Below the pieces are notes generated by a model. That model had not been told where the DNA came from and searched no databases. It saw nothing but the letters and a program-made list of their open reading frames with translations. A program made the translations under genes and the position numbers. Shown here piece by piece: positions 46,997 through 56,609 of a DNA stretch of 64,000 nt. Source of the stretch: Paeniglutamicibacter sp. Y32M11 (GTDB lineage Bacteria > Actinomycetota > Actinomycetes > Actinomycetales > Micrococcaceae); contig NZ_CP079107.1 of NCBI RefSeq assembly GCF_019285735.1, forward strand, positions 2,976,001 through 3,040,000. The letters run 5' to 3'. Every line of letters begins with the position of its first letter. Positions within the stretch are counted from its first letter, which is position 1.

Positions 46997-47674
46997 ATGG
47001 ACATCGAGGTATTGCGTCGGGCACCACTTTTCGCTTCATTGAGCGACGAGGTGTTCTCTGCACTGACTGAAGAACTATCCGAAGTAGATCTTTCCCGTGG
47101 TGCCTCCGTGTTCCGCGAGGGCGATCAGGGCGACCAGCTCTACTTCATTGTTTCGGGAAAGATCAAGCTGGGACGCACTTCCTCGGACGGTCGTGAGAAT
47201 CTGATTGCCGTTCTCGGCCCGGGCGAGTTGTTCGGCGAAATGGCACTCTTCGATCCGAGCCCGCGTAACGCTACCGCCACCGCGGTTTCGGAAACGCGCC
47301 TGGCTGGCCTGCGCCACGAGAACCTGCGCAAAGTTATCCAGACCAGCCCGGAGGTTTCGGTGCAGCTGCTGCAGGCCTTGGCCTCGCGTCTTCGCCGCAC
47401 CAACGAGTCGCTGGCCGACTTGGTCTTCTCGGATGTTCCGGGCCGTGTCGCCAAGGCACTTCTGGATTTGGCAGACCGCTTCGGTCGTCCCGCTACCGAC
47501 GGCATCTTGGTTGCCCACGAACTGACCCAGGAAGAATTGGCTCAGTTGGTTGGTGCCTCACGCGAAACCGTGAACAAGGCTTTGGCCGAGTTCGTCCAGC
47601 GTGGTTGGTTGCGTCTGGAAGCACGCGCAGTCGTGATCTTGGATATTCAGCGCTTGCGTCAGCGTTCACGCTAA
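46997..47674 (+). CDS. crp: Crp/Fnr-family transcriptional regulator
   Basis: This 225-residue regulator has an N-terminal cyclic-nucleotide-binding domain with the phosphate-binding cassette FGEMALFDPSPRNATA at 79-94, which keeps the Glu and Arg that bind cAMP, and a C-terminal winged helix with recognition helix SRETVNKALAEFV. This fits the cAMP-responsive GlxR/Crp group of actinobacteria. The ATG at 46997 has AGGAG six bases upstream. A Crp-like palindrome lies in its own promoter region. Confidence 0.93.
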   Translation: MDIEVLRRAPLFASLSDEVFSALTEELSEVDLSRGASVFREGDQGDQLYFIVSGKIKLGRTSSDGRENLIAVLGPGELFGEMALFDPSPRNATATAVSETRLAGLRHENLRKVIQTSPEVSVQLLQALASRLRRTNESLADLVFSDVPGRVAKALLDLADRFGRPATDGILVAHELTQEELAQLVGASRETVNKALAEFVQRGWLRLEARAVVILDIQRLRQRSR

Positions 47675-47697
47675 AACGCATCAGTGCATCAACGGCC

Positions 47698-47733
47698 GTG
47701 GCCGGGAACCCCTATCAAGGGGTTCCCGGCCAC
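47698..47733. terminator. bidirectional terminator after crp
   Basis: Perfect 15-base arms (47698-47712 and 47719-47733) enclose the loop tatcaa. It lies between crp and the convergent Nudix gene. Confidence 0.8.
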
Positions 47734-47789
47734 AGTCGTTTCTACGTGGTTCAGGTAACCGTTGGGCACGACCGAGGTCGCGGGAGTGT

Positions 47790-48776
47790 TTAGCGGCCGC
47801 GTCCCAGTCCGCCGCCTTCGGCAGCGGTCGTGGTGGTCACGTCCAAAAAGAACTTTCCATCGGCCTGAACCAGCTCAGGATGGTAGCTCTTGAGCTCACG
47901 GCGCACGGAGAGGTATGCCACGGTTCCGCGAGTGGAGGCAATCTTTTCCAGAATGACTTCCACCGCTGGCGTGGTGATTTTGCTCAGCGGCAGGCCCCGA
48001 GTGTCGACGGCGTCCGCTTCGTCGCCCAACGTTGTTGAAAGGCGTTGTGCGACGACCTCGCTGGCTACCTTCCAACTAGCCCAGACGCCTTTGCCCCGCA
48101 GCAAGCTTGGTTCCTGACGAACCGGTAGTGCTGCCGCGAAATAGCGGGTGTCAAAACGCCGCAGGGCGAAGTTCGGGGAAATCCAGTGCGACAACGGACG
48201 CAACAGATCGGTACGTAGACCCAGCCCGCGCTTGGCCAACACGTCGGCCAGGGTCTTGTCCTGCCCGGCCACCGCTTCGCGCACCGCCATCCAGTCCTCG
48301 CTGTCGCAGTTCTCCACCACGGACAGTTCGTCGGTTCCCGCTAGCAGGACACCCGTTTCTTCGAAGAGTTCCCGGATGGCGCACACAATGTGCGCCTTGA
48401 CCAAGCGCTGGTCAAGAATGCCCAACCTCTTGGACCACTCGCTCAGGCTTGGTCCGTACCAAGGGATGTCGTGATCATCCACACTTTCCAAGCTTCCACC
48501 GGGAAAGGCGACACTCCCGAGCGGCGAACCGCCGGGACGATATCCGAGGTAAGTTTCAACACCTTTTGGCGAGTCGCGGATCAGCACCACCGAAGAAGCG
48601 CGACGCACGGTCCGCGGGGTGCGATTTCCAAAGGAAACCCAATTCTCCGCCGCATCATATTGGCTCGGCGGGAGGTCAAAAAGTCTACGCAACAGCCCCG
48701 TGGACGGGTTCCGCGGTTTCACCACAGGATCCTCGTTCACGGGGCCACCGTTTTCAGTATTGTTACGCAAACTCAA
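47790..48776 (-). CDS. Nudix hydrolase family protein
   Basis: This 328-residue protein has a Nudix-type domain: AFPGGSLESVDDHD near the middle and a REL/EETG segment (AIRELFEETGVLL) about 30 residues later, so the Nudix box is stretched by an insertion, as in some eukaryote-like Nudix members. The C-terminal half holds an extra domain. Translation probably starts with TTG inside the end of ridA (14-base overlap); a GTG at 48740 is an alternative. It forms an operon with the RidA and DUF4177 genes. The substrate is unknown. Confidence 0.8.
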   Translation of the reverse strand: MSLRNNTENGGPVNEDPVVKPRNPSTGLLRRLFDLPPSQYDAAENWVSFGNRTPRTVRRASSVVLIRDSPKGVETYLGYRPGGSPLGSVAFPGGSLESVDDHDIPWYGPSLSEWSKRLGILDQRLVKAHIVCAIRELFEETGVLLAGTDELSVVENCDSEDWMAVREAVAGQDKTLADVLAKRGLGLRTDLLRPLSHWISPNFALRRFDTRYFAAALPVRQEPSLLRGKGVWASWKVASEVVAQRLSTTLGDEADAVDTRGLPLSKITTPAVEVILEKIASTRGTVAYLSVRRELKSYHPELVQADGKFFLDVTTTTAAEGGGLGRGR

Positions 48777-49239
48777 CGATCAGTTCGACCTCAACCGGTG
48801 CGTCCAACGGCAGTGCTGCCACGCCGACGGCCGACCGGGCGTGTACGCCCTTTTCGCCCAGGACTGCGCCCAAGAACTCTGAGGCTCCATTGATGACGGC
48901 CGGCTGCCCGGTGAAGGACGGATCGGATGAAACGAAGCCGACAACCTTGACCACGCGGACGATGCGGTCCAGGTCGCCGATGACACCCTTGATGGCTGCC
49001 AGGGCGTTCAGCGCACAGACCTGTGCCAGTTCGGCCGCTGCTTCAGCGGTAACTGCGGCACCGACCTTTCCGCTGGCTGTGAGTTCCCCATTAATAAATG
49101 GCAGCTGCCCCGAGGTGTAAACGAGGTTACCGGTGATCGTCGCTGGTACGTAGGCGGCCACCGGAAGAGCGACGGCCGGAAGGGTGTGGCCGAGGTCGGC
49201 CAGTCGTGCCTCAACTGCGGAGGAAGTCTCTTGTTGCAT
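48763..49239 (-). CDS. RidA-family protein
   Basis: This 158-residue protein belongs to the YjgF/RidA family, whose best-known members hydrolyse reactive enamine/imine intermediates released by PLP enzymes. The final segment ARSAVGVAALPLDAPVEVEL contains the conserved Arg of active RidA proteins. The YTSGQLPFINGELTASGKVG segment is characteristic of the longer RidA-like subgroup. It lies 21 bases after the DUF4177 gene. Confidence 0.9.
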   Translation of the reverse strand: MQQETSSAVEARLADLGHTLPAVALPVAAYVPATITGNLVYTSGQLPFINGELTASGKVGAAVTAEAAAELAQVCALNALAAIKGVIGDLDRIVRVVKVVGFVSSDPSFTGQPAVINGASEFLGAVLGEKGVHARSAVGVAALPLDAPVEVELIVEFA

Positions 49240-49260
49240 AGAAATTACTCGTTTCTTTTC

Positions 49261-49416
49261 TTAGGCCTTGGGGCGCTTGAGGTAGGCGACCGGTGCATTT
49301 CCGTTGGGTCCGGGGACGACGGCAACTAGCTCCCAACCGTCCTCTCCCCATTGGTCCAGAATCTGCTTCGTGGCGTGAATAATGAGCGGTAAAGTGGCGT
49401 ACTCCCATTTCGTCAT
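49261..49416 (-). CDS. DUF4177 small protein
   Basis: This 51-residue protein has the DUF4177 pattern, beginning MTKWEYATLPL with a central DQWGEDGWELVAV motif and a basic end. The long upstream frame to 49698 is antisense to the penicillin-binding protein gene and not real. The ATG lies 7 nt after TAACGT, suggesting a leaderless transcript. Its -10 element lies 11 bases from that of the divergent PBP gene, so the two promoters probably compete. Function is unknown. Confidence 0.87.
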   Translation of the reverse strand: MTKWEYATLPLIIHATKQILDQWGEDGWELVAVVPGPNGNAPVAYLKRPKA

Positions 49417-49453
49417 AACCGATACGTTAGCGCGTCCTTGTAAACTAGTACGC

Positions 49454-51874
49454 ATGGCAGCTAAAAAGTCCCCGTTTTTTGATACGGCTACCACCCTTGG
49501 CAAGATCGTTGCCTTCTTTGGGGTGAGCGCCTTATGTGGCGTACTTGCGGCAGGACTCATGGTCCCGGTCGCCTCTCTCGCCGGCAGCGGCGCCAACGCA
49601 GGTGTGGATATTTTCAACGCCTTGCCGGCCAGCTTCGCCGGTGAGCCGATTGCGGAACCCTCCAAAATTTTGGCCAAGGACGGGTCGACTATCGCCACGT
49701 TCTACTCGGAGAATCGCCAGCCGGTCAAGCTGGAGAATATTTCCCCCGTCATGCGCAAGGCGATCGTCTCCATCGAGGACGAACGCTTCTATCAGCACAA
49801 CGGCGTGGATCTGCGCGGCATCGCCCGCGCGGCAGTGAACAACTTCACCTCCTCGTCCCAGCAGGGTGCTTCAACGTTGACCCAGCAATACGTCAACAAC
49901 CTGCTGATCAACTCGGACTCAGTTAATGGCGTGGACCGCTCGGAGATGACGATCTCCGGCACCAAGAACATTGCCGACAAGGCTCGTGAGGCCAAGCTGG
50001 CCATCTCCATCGAAAAGGAAATGTCCAAGGATGAGATCCTTGAGGGTTACCTAAACCTCGTGCTCTTCTCCGGACGTAACTACGGCGTTCAGGCAGCGGC
50101 ACAGCGCTTCTACTCCATCGATGCCAAGGATCTTAACCTTCAGCAGTCAGCGATGCTTGCCGGAATGGTTCAGCTGCCCAACGCTTACAATCCGGAAAGC
50201 TACCCGGAACGAAGCATTAAGCGCCGCAACACCGTCCTCGCCGCCATGCTGCGCACCGGTGCCATCGACAAGGCTGAGTACAAAAAGGCCGTCGCTTCGG
50301 ACCTAAATTTGAAGCCGCACAAGACGCTCTCCGGATGTATCGCCGCCGATTCGGCCGCCTACTTCTGTGACTATGTCACCAAGCTCATCGTCAGCGACGA
50401 CGCCTTCGGCAAGACCGCAGAGGCCCGCGAGTCCCTGCTCTACCGTGGTGGTTTGACCATCAAGACCACGTTAGACATCAAGCTTCAGAAGGAAGCCGAA
50501 AAGCAGTCCAAGGCCATGATCCCGGCCAACGACAAGTCGAACATGGGCGCGTCCATCGTGACCGTTGAACCCGGCTCGGGCAACATCCTGGCCATGGGCC
50601 AGAACAAGACGTACTCCCCCGCTGAGGGCAAGGAATTCACCGAGTACAACTTCGCCGTTGAATCCTCGAAGGGTGGAGCCGGCGGGTTCCAGGGTGGTTC
50701 CACGATGAAGCCCTACACCACGTTGGCCTGGCTCCAAGCCGGAAACACCATGAGCCAACGGATCAGTGCACCGAACAGAAAAATGTACCCTCAGTCATTC
50801 CATTGGGAGGCTTCCTGCTTGCCCGCCGGTTACACCACGGTGGGCGGTGGCTGGGATCCTGCCAACGCCGTGAACTCATGGGCCTCTTCGGGAACGGTTG
50901 ACTACGGTCTATTCAACTCCGTCAACTCCTTCACGGTGGCCGAGGCGTCCCAGCTTGATCTCTGTGACATCTCCGCAAACACGGAGAAGTTGGGTCTCGT
51001 CGACTACGCCAATTACACCGACCTGGCCACCGGTAAGAAGACCACCACCGCACAGCCGATTTCCCCGGCCAACCCGTCCTTCGTCATCGGTTCGGCTCAA
51101 ATCACCCCGCTGGCTCAGGCCACCGCGTTTGCTGCATTCGCCAACAACGGTGAGTACTGCGAGAACCGAGCGCTGACCTCAGTCACCGACGCGAGCGGCA
51201 ACGAGTACAAGGTCAAGCCGGTGACTTGTAGCCAAGAACTCAGCCCTAAGGTGGTGTCCGATTTGAACGGCACACTGAAGAAGATCGCCAGCCAAAAGGT
51301 TGCCAAGGGAGCGATCAACTACCCGATCGCTGGCAAGACCGGTACGAACAACGATGCCAACTCCACCTGGTTCGTTGGTTACACCTCGGGCATGTCGACT
51401 GCGGCCTGGGTCGGCCGCTGGGACAAGCAGCGGAATCTGGAGACTCCGGGCTATGAGATTGCCGGAGTCACTCGTTCCTGGGTTGACTCGGGCACCTGGG
51501 CAAGCCCGCTGTGGGTCAATTACATGAAGGAAGTCGGGGACCTGTACTCGACGGATTCATTGGGCAAGGGCTCAGTCTCTCCCCAGTCGACTCCTTCCAG
51601 CGCCTCCGCGCAGAGCGACTCGAACAACGAAGCCGACGCGCCGGCCACCACGGACCCGTCACCGACTACGGCTCCGAGCACCTCCGCACCGAGTAGCGAT
51701 GCCCTGAGCAGCTCAGCACCGGCTAGCTCCGCTCCGAGTAGTTCGGCTCCGAGTAGTTCGGCTCCGAGCACCTCCGAGTCCTCGGACACCGGCAATAACG
51801 GTAATAGGAACTCCAACGGGAACGGCAATGGCAACGGGAACAACAATTCAACCGATGCTAAGAGCGATGACTAA
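49454..51874 (+). CDS. bifunctional penicillin-binding protein
   Basis: This class A PBP polymerises and cross-links peptidoglycan. From the ATG at 49454 (7 nt after TAAACT) it has 806 residues: a cytoplasmic start, a membrane helix near residues 20-42, a GT51 glycosyltransferase domain with EDERFYQH near 108 and QGASTLTQQY, and a transpeptidase domain with the active Ser in STMKPY (about 416) and KTGT near 627. The C-terminal 110 residues are a Ser/Ala/Pro-rich repeat tail ending in Asn/Gly repeats, probably spanning the wall. It resembles PonA-type proteins. Confidence 0.93.
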   Translation: MAAKKSPFFDTATTLGKIVAFFGVSALCGVLAAGLMVPVASLAGSGANAGVDIFNALPASFAGEPIAEPSKILAKDGSTIATFYSENRQPVKLENISPVMRKAIVSIEDERFYQHNGVDLRGIARAAVNNFTSSSQQGASTLTQQYVNNLLINSDSVNGVDRSEMTISGTKNIADKAREAKLAISIEKEMSKDEILEGYLNLVLFSGRNYGVQAAAQRFYSIDAKDLNLQQSAMLAGMVQLPNAYNPESYPERSIKRRNTVLAAMLRTGAIDKAEYKKAVASDLNLKPHKTLSGCIAADSAAYFCDYVTKLIVSDDAFGKTAEARESLLYRGGLTIKTTLDIKLQKEAEKQSKAMIPANDKSNMGASIVTVEPGSGNILAMGQNKTYSPAEGKEFTEYNFAVESSKGGAGGFQGGSTMKPYTTLAWLQAGNTMSQRISAPNRKMYPQSFHWEASCLPAGYTTVGGGWDPANAVNSWASSGTVDYGLFNSVNSFTVAEASQLDLCDISANTEKLGLVDYANYTDLATGKKTTTAQPISPANPSFVIGSAQITPLAQATAFAAFANNGEYCENRALTSVTDASGNEYKVKPVTCSQELSPKVVSDLNGTLKKIASQKVAKGAINYPIAGKTGTNNDANSTWFVGYTSGMSTAAWVGRWDKQRNLETPGYEIAGVTRSWVDSGTWASPLWVNYMKEVGDLYSTDSLGKGSVSPQSTPSSASAQSDSNNEADAPATTDPSPTTAPSTSAPSSDALSSSAPASSAPSSSAPSSSAPSTSESSDTGNNGNRNSNGNGNGNGNNNSTDAKSDD
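51708..51775 (+). repeat. 15-base minisatellite in the PBP gene
   Basis: Units close to gctccgagtagttcg recur at least three times within the Ser-rich tail, encoding Ala-Pro-Ser-Ser-Ser blocks. Change in copy number would stay in frame and lengthen or shorten only the wall-spanning tail. Confidence 0.7.
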
Positions 51875-52832
51875 TCCTCTCCCGGTCTCGACGACCATGA
51901 CCGAAGCGGTCTCACGCACAGCGCGTGGGGCCGCTTTGGCGGTTGGTGCTGCCGCTGCGGCGGGAACGGCACTTTTCGGTTATGGACTGAGCCAGACCAC
52001 CCGCTTTGTGGTGCGCGAGGAAAACTTGGCTCTGCTCCCCACGGGGTCCGCCCCCATCCGGATCTTGCATCTCTCGGATATTCATATGGTGCCGGGACAG
52101 GAACTCAAGCGCCGCTGGCTCCACTCGCTCGCAGACCTGAAACCAGACCTGGTGATCAACACCGGAGATAACCTCGGGCATTTGCGGGGACTTGAATCGT
52201 TGCTGGCTGCGTTGGGCCCGCTCATGGCTTTCCCCGGCGCCTTTGTTCCGGGATCAAATTGCTACTTTGGTCCCCGACCGAAGAACCCCCTGCGGTACCT
52301 GAGGAAGGATTCTTCGGTCCCCCGCAACTCCCCGAAGTATCAGTTGCCTTGGGAAGCAATGCACCGTGCCTTTGGCGCCGCGGGCTGGGTCAACATGACC
52401 AACCGAAATTATTCGATGCCGGTGCGAGGCACACGCCTTGACTTCACCGGAGTTGATGACCCGCATCTCTCCTATGACCGGTTTGCTGGTTGGCCGGCCG
52501 GCTCGGCCTCCTCTTTTGATGCCCCGCATCTTCGCATCGCGCTGGCCCATGCCCCGTACCAGCGGGTCCTGGATCGCTTCACGGCCTCGGACGCGGACCT
52601 GATATTGGCCGGACACACCCACGGCGGACAGATCTGTATCCCCGGCTATGGGGCGCTGGTGACCAATTGTGATTTGCCGACGTGGCGGGCCAGTGGGCTC
52701 ACCACCTGGGAATGGGCGGGGAAAAGCACGCCGCTGAACGTATCTGCGGGCATTGGCACCTCACGCTTTGCTCCGGTGCGGATCGCCTGCCCGCCGGAAG
52801 CGGTTCTGCTCACGTTGAGCGCTCGTCCCTGA
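51867..52832 (+). CDS. metallophosphoesterase
   Basis: This 321-residue protein has an N-terminal hydrophobic segment (about residues 17-38) and a calcineurin-like phosphoesterase domain with the metal-ligand motifs HLSDIHM, NTGDN, and the C-terminal GHTHGG. It is likely anchored to the membrane with the domain outside. It overlaps the PBP gene by 8 bases, a conserved actinobacterial pair that suggests a role at the cell surface. The substrate is unknown. Confidence 0.88.
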   Translation: MTNPLPVSTTMTEAVSRTARGAALAVGAAAAAGTALFGYGLSQTTRFVVREENLALLPTGSAPIRILHLSDIHMVPGQELKRRWLHSLADLKPDLVINTGDNLGHLRGLESLLAALGPLMAFPGAFVPGSNCYFGPRPKNPLRYLRKDSSVPRNSPKYQLPWEAMHRAFGAAGWVNMTNRNYSMPVRGTRLDFTGVDDPHLSYDRFAGWPAGSASSFDAPHLRIALAHAPYQRVLDRFTASDADLILAGHTHGGQICIPGYGALVTNCDLPTWRASGLTTWEWAGKSTPLNVSAGIGTSRFAPVRIACPPEAVLLTLSARP

Positions 52833-52922
52833 GGCTTTCGCAACCGATTGAAATATCCCAACCCCACACTGTAAGGTATTTTACGTAGCGAATACGCGCG
52901 CATTAAGTGAGGTCGGACACCG

Positions 52923-54755
52923 GTGGCAAGACAACAAGGACACTCACCCGCGGCGGGAACGCCCACTGTGCGCAAGACCTTTGCGCGGCTTGGCCCCTTC
53001 GTTAAACCCATCTTGCCGCGCTTGTTCTGCGGTTTCTTGTGCGCGTTGGCTGCAGGCCTCGTCGCGCTGGCCATCCCCCAGGTCCTAGCCACACTGGTCA
53101 ACGACGTGTTGCACCCCGAGGGCAAGAGCTCGGCGGTTTGGTACGCGGTGGCATTGATCGGCGGGCTCGGATTCCTCGAGGCGCTGCTGGTGTTCCTGCG
53201 TCGACAATTCGTGATCACCCCCGCGGCCCGCCTCGAAACTCAACTGCGGGTACGCTTCTACGCCCACCTGCAGCAGCTCCCCGTGGCCTTCCACGAACGC
53301 TGGGGCTCGGGTCAGCTGCTCTCCCGGTCCATGTCCGATCTGAGTCTGCTGCGCCGCTGGCTGGCCTTTGGCGCCCTGATGCTGGTGGTTTCCACCGTGA
53401 CGGTGATTGCCGGCCTGAGCCTGATGTTCAGCGCCAGTTGGGTGTTGGGTGCCATCTACCTGGCCGGGGCCATCCCCATCACCATCAAGGCATTCCACTT
53501 CCGATCCAACTACCGTGCCGCCAGCCGCCTGAGCCAAGACCAGGCCGGCGACCTCGCCACGGCCGTCGAGGAATCGGTCCACGGCATTCGCGTTATCAAG
53601 GCCTTTGGACGTGGCCGCCACATGTACGACGGCTTTAATTCCCAGGCAAAACAACTTCGCGACACCGAGGTTTCCAAGGCCAAGACCCTGGCCGGATTCA
53701 TTCTTTTTGTGGTCGCCATCCCCGAAACCACTTTGGGCTTAGGGCTTGCGGCCGGTCTCTGGCTCACCGCACAGGGCGATTTGAGCGTGGGTGCGCTGGT
53801 GGCTTACTTCGCCACCGCCATGGTGCTGGCCGGCCCGGTGGAAAACATGGGCATGCTCATGGGCATGACGCTGACCACCAAGACCGCGCTGGACCGCCAT
53901 TTCGAGGTCATGGACACCCAAAACACCATCACCTCCCCCGAAACACCAGTGACACCCACCCAGCGGCGCGGGGAGCTCGAGCTGCGCAACGTGGCCTTCC
54001 GCTTCGCCGATACCGCCCAGGATGCACCACCCACGCTGCGTTGCATCAATCTATTGGTGCGCCCCGGGGAAACCATGGCACTGGTCGGCATGACCGGCAC
54101 CGGAAAATCCACCCTGCTGCAGCTGGTTCCCCGGCTGTACGACGCCACCGGCGGGCAGGTGCTCATCGACGGGGTCGATGTGCGAGATCGCGATCTGATC
54201 GAATTGCGCCAGGACGTCGCGGTGGCCTTCGAAGACACCATCTTGTTCTCTTCCTCCATCCGAGAGAACGTCTTGCTTGGCGCGCCCGAATACGAAAAAG
54301 AAAAATTGGATGCCCTGTTGGATGAAGCCATCGATACGGCTCAGGCGGGCTTCGCCCGCACTCTGCCCGATTCTCTGGATACTGTGATCGGCGAGGAGGG
54401 GCTCTCGCTCTCCGGTGGGCAGCGCCAACGCATCGCGCTGGCCCGCGCCATCGCCGCCAAACCACGGGTGCTGGTGCTCGATGACCCACTCTCCGCCCTC
54501 GATGTGCGCACCGAGGAAGCTGTGACCCAGAAGCTGCGCAGTACCCTCGCCGGGACCACCACGCTGATTGTTGCTCATCGTCCCTCCACCGTGGCCCTGG
54601 CCGATCGGGTGGCGCTGCTCAAGGACGGGGAGATCAACGACGTGGGCACCCACTCCGAGCTCCTGGGGCGCAACGAGCACTACCGCTACGTCATCGCCAG
54701 CCTCGAGGACGAGGAATCCAACATCATCTCCCTGACAGGTGGAACTGAAGCATGA
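52923..54755 (+). CDS. ABC exporter half-transporter with degenerate ATP site (subunit 1)
   Basis: This 610-residue protein has a six-helix transmembrane domain followed by an ATPase domain. Walker A is GMTGTGKST (about 388), the signature is a canonical LSGGQ (about 495), but Walker B ends LVLDDPLSALD, so Asp replaces the catalytic Glu; the Q-loop region reads FEDTILFS instead of the usual FQ. With the partner encoded by the next gene this forms a heterodimeric exporter of the TM287/288 or LmrCD kind. It overlaps the next gene by 4 bases. Confidence 0.9.
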   Translation: MARQQGHSPAAGTPTVRKTFARLGPFVKPILPRLFCGFLCALAAGLVALAIPQVLATLVNDVLHPEGKSSAVWYAVALIGGLGFLEALLVFLRRQFVITPAARLETQLRVRFYAHLQQLPVAFHERWGSGQLLSRSMSDLSLLRRWLAFGALMLVVSTVTVIAGLSLMFSASWVLGAIYLAGAIPITIKAFHFRSNYRAASRLSQDQAGDLATAVEESVHGIRVIKAFGRGRHMYDGFNSQAKQLRDTEVSKAKTLAGFILFVVAIPETTLGLGLAAGLWLTAQGDLSVGALVAYFATAMVLAGPVENMGMLMGMTLTTKTALDRHFEVMDTQNTITSPETPVTPTQRRGELELRNVAFRFADTAQDAPPTLRCINLLVRPGETMALVGMTGTGKSTLLQLVPRLYDATGGQVLIDGVDVRDRDLIELRQDVAVAFEDTILFSSSIRENVLLGAPEYEKEKLDALLDEAIDTAQAGFARTLPDSLDTVIGEEGLSLSGGQRQRIALARAIAAKPRVLVLDDPLSALDVRTEEAVTQKLRSTLAGTTTLIVAHRPSTVALADRVALLKDGEINDVGTHSELLGRNEHYRYVIASLEDEESNIISLTGGTEA

Positions 54756-56560
54756 GCCAGCACACCGGGGTGGCCAATGAGGATGCCATCACCCTGAGCC
54801 TTGAGGAACGAAAACGCATCCGCGCCCGCTCGTGGAAGCTGCTGGCCGTGCTGGCCAGCACCCAGAAGAAGATGCTGGCGCTTACCGTGGTGCTGGTGGT
54901 CATTTCCAACGTTGCCCGCGTCGCGTTCCCGCTACTCATTGCCTGGGCCATCGACTGGGGCCTGCCCCAGGTGCGCAACGGCAACTGGGCGGTGCTGGGC
55001 ATCACCGGCGGCGCATACGTGCTGGCCGCCATCACGGCCGGGTCCCTGTTGGGCTGGTACATTCTGTGCACCGCAAAAATCTCCCAGGCCATGCTGCTAG
55101 ATCTGCGACTACGCGTCTTTAGACACACCCAACGGCTGAGCCTGGAGTTCCACGAAAACTACACCTCCGGTCGCATTATTTCGCGGCAGACCTCGGATTT
55201 GGAGACGCTGCGCGAGCTGCTGGACCAGGGCATCTCCGAGCTGGTCTCCGCCGGAGTGTTTGTGGCCTTCACCCTGATCTCGATCTTTGTGCTGGACTGG
55301 CGCTCCGGACTGGTGGTGATGATCGCGGCGGCGCCCATCTGGTTGCTCTTTGGCTGGTACCAGAAGCGCTCCGAGGTGGTCTACCGCGAGTCGCGGGTGG
55401 TCTCGGCCCGAGTCATCGGCTCCTTCGTGGAAACCATGACCGGTATCCGCGCGGTGAAGGCGTTCCGCAAGGAAAAAATCAACGATGCGAGCTACTCCAC
55501 GGTCGCCGGGGAATACCGGGACAACTCCATCCGCTCCATCAACCTCTTCGGGGTGTTGCAGCCATCATTGGTGCTGATCGGCAACCTGTCGGTCGCCGCG
55601 GTACTGGCCTGGGGCGGCTTCCGCATCCTTGACGGCCAACTGGGCGTGGGCGTGTTGGTGGCGCTGCTGCTGGCCACCAAGCGGGTGTTCCAACCGGTGG
55701 AAAACATTGCCATGTTCTACCAGTCCCTGCAGTCGGCCACCGCCGCCCTGGAAAAGGTCTCCGGGCTCCTGGAGGAGGAGCCGACGGTCACCGAGCCGGT
55801 GAAACCGCAGCCCCTGGAAAGCGTGGTGGGCAGGCTGGAGTTTAAGGATGCCGTCTTTGGCTACGGGGACGGGCCGGTCATCATGGACCGCTTTGACCTG
55901 ACGATTCCGGCGGGTCAAACCATTGCGGTGGTCGGTCAGACCGGAGCGGGTAAATCCACGCTGGCCAAGTTGATCGCCCGGTTCTATGACCTGCGCTCCG
56001 GTTCCTTGTCCCTGGACGGGGTGCGGATCGAACATATTGCCAACAACGATCTGCGTCGGCACGTGGTCATGGTGACCCAGGAGGCGTTCCTGTTCTCCGG
56101 CACCGTGGCCGATAATATCGCGCTGGGCAAACCGGGGGCCAGCATCGAGGAGATCATTCTGGCGGCCCGCGCCGTGGGCGCCCACGAATTCATCACGGCG
56201 TTGCCCGAGGGCTACGAGACCGATGTGAACAAGCGAGGCGGGCGCGTGTCCTCGGGTCAGCGCCAGCTGATTTCCTTCGCTCGAGCCTTCCTGGCCGATC
56301 CGGCGGTGCTGATCCTCGATGAGGCGACCAGCTCGTTGGATATTCCCTCCGAGCGGGCGGTGCAGCGCGGGCTGCAGACCCTGCTGGGCAACCGCACCGC
56401 GCTGATCATCGCGCACCGACTCTCCACGGTGCAGATCGCCGACCGCGTACTGGTGGTCCACGACGGGCACATTGTTGAGGACGGTACTCCGGCGGAGTTG
56501 ATCAGCTCCGAAGGCCGCTTCGCCGCCCTGCACAAGGCCTGGCGCGACTCGTTGGTCTAG
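54752..56560 (+). CDS. ABC exporter half-transporter with active Walker B (subunit 2)
   Basis: This 602-residue partner has six membrane helices and an ATPase domain with Walker A GQTGAGKST (about 394), Walker B LILDEATSSLD (catalytic Glu present) and H-loop IAHRLSTV, while its signature reads VSSGQ instead of LSGGQ. The defects of the two subunits complement: subunit 1 Walker B and subunit 2 signature meet in one degenerate site, while the other site is canonical. The substrate is unknown; family members export drugs or lipids. Confidence 0.9.
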   Translation: MSQHTGVANEDAITLSLEERKRIRARSWKLLAVLASTQKKMLALTVVLVVISNVARVAFPLLIAWAIDWGLPQVRNGNWAVLGITGGAYVLAAITAGSLLGWYILCTAKISQAMLLDLRLRVFRHTQRLSLEFHENYTSGRIISRQTSDLETLRELLDQGISELVSAGVFVAFTLISIFVLDWRSGLVVMIAAAPIWLLFGWYQKRSEVVYRESRVVSARVIGSFVETMTGIRAVKAFRKEKINDASYSTVAGEYRDNSIRSINLFGVLQPSLVLIGNLSVAAVLAWGGFRILDGQLGVGVLVALLLATKRVFQPVENIAMFYQSLQSATAALEKVSGLLEEEPTVTEPVKPQPLESVVGRLEFKDAVFGYGDGPVIMDRFDLTIPAGQTIAVVGQTGAGKSTLAKLIARFYDLRSGSLSLDGVRIEHIANNDLRRHVVMVTQEAFLFSGTVADNIALGKPGASIEEIILAARAVGAHEFITALPEGYETDVNKRGGRVSSGQRQLISFARAFLADPAVLILDEATSSLDIPSERAVQRGLQTLLGNRTALIIAHRLSTVQIADRVLVVHDGHIVEDGTPAELISSEGRFAALHKAWRDSLV

Positions 56561-56609
56561 CCCCGGGCTTCACTCCCCCGGTCAACAAGACCCCGACCGC
56601 CGCACGGCA

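Noticed and set aside
52923-54755. ABC subunit 1 as a broken gene because of the Walker B Asp
   Set aside because: The partner carries the matching signature change and all other motifs are intact, which is the normal pattern for heterodimers.
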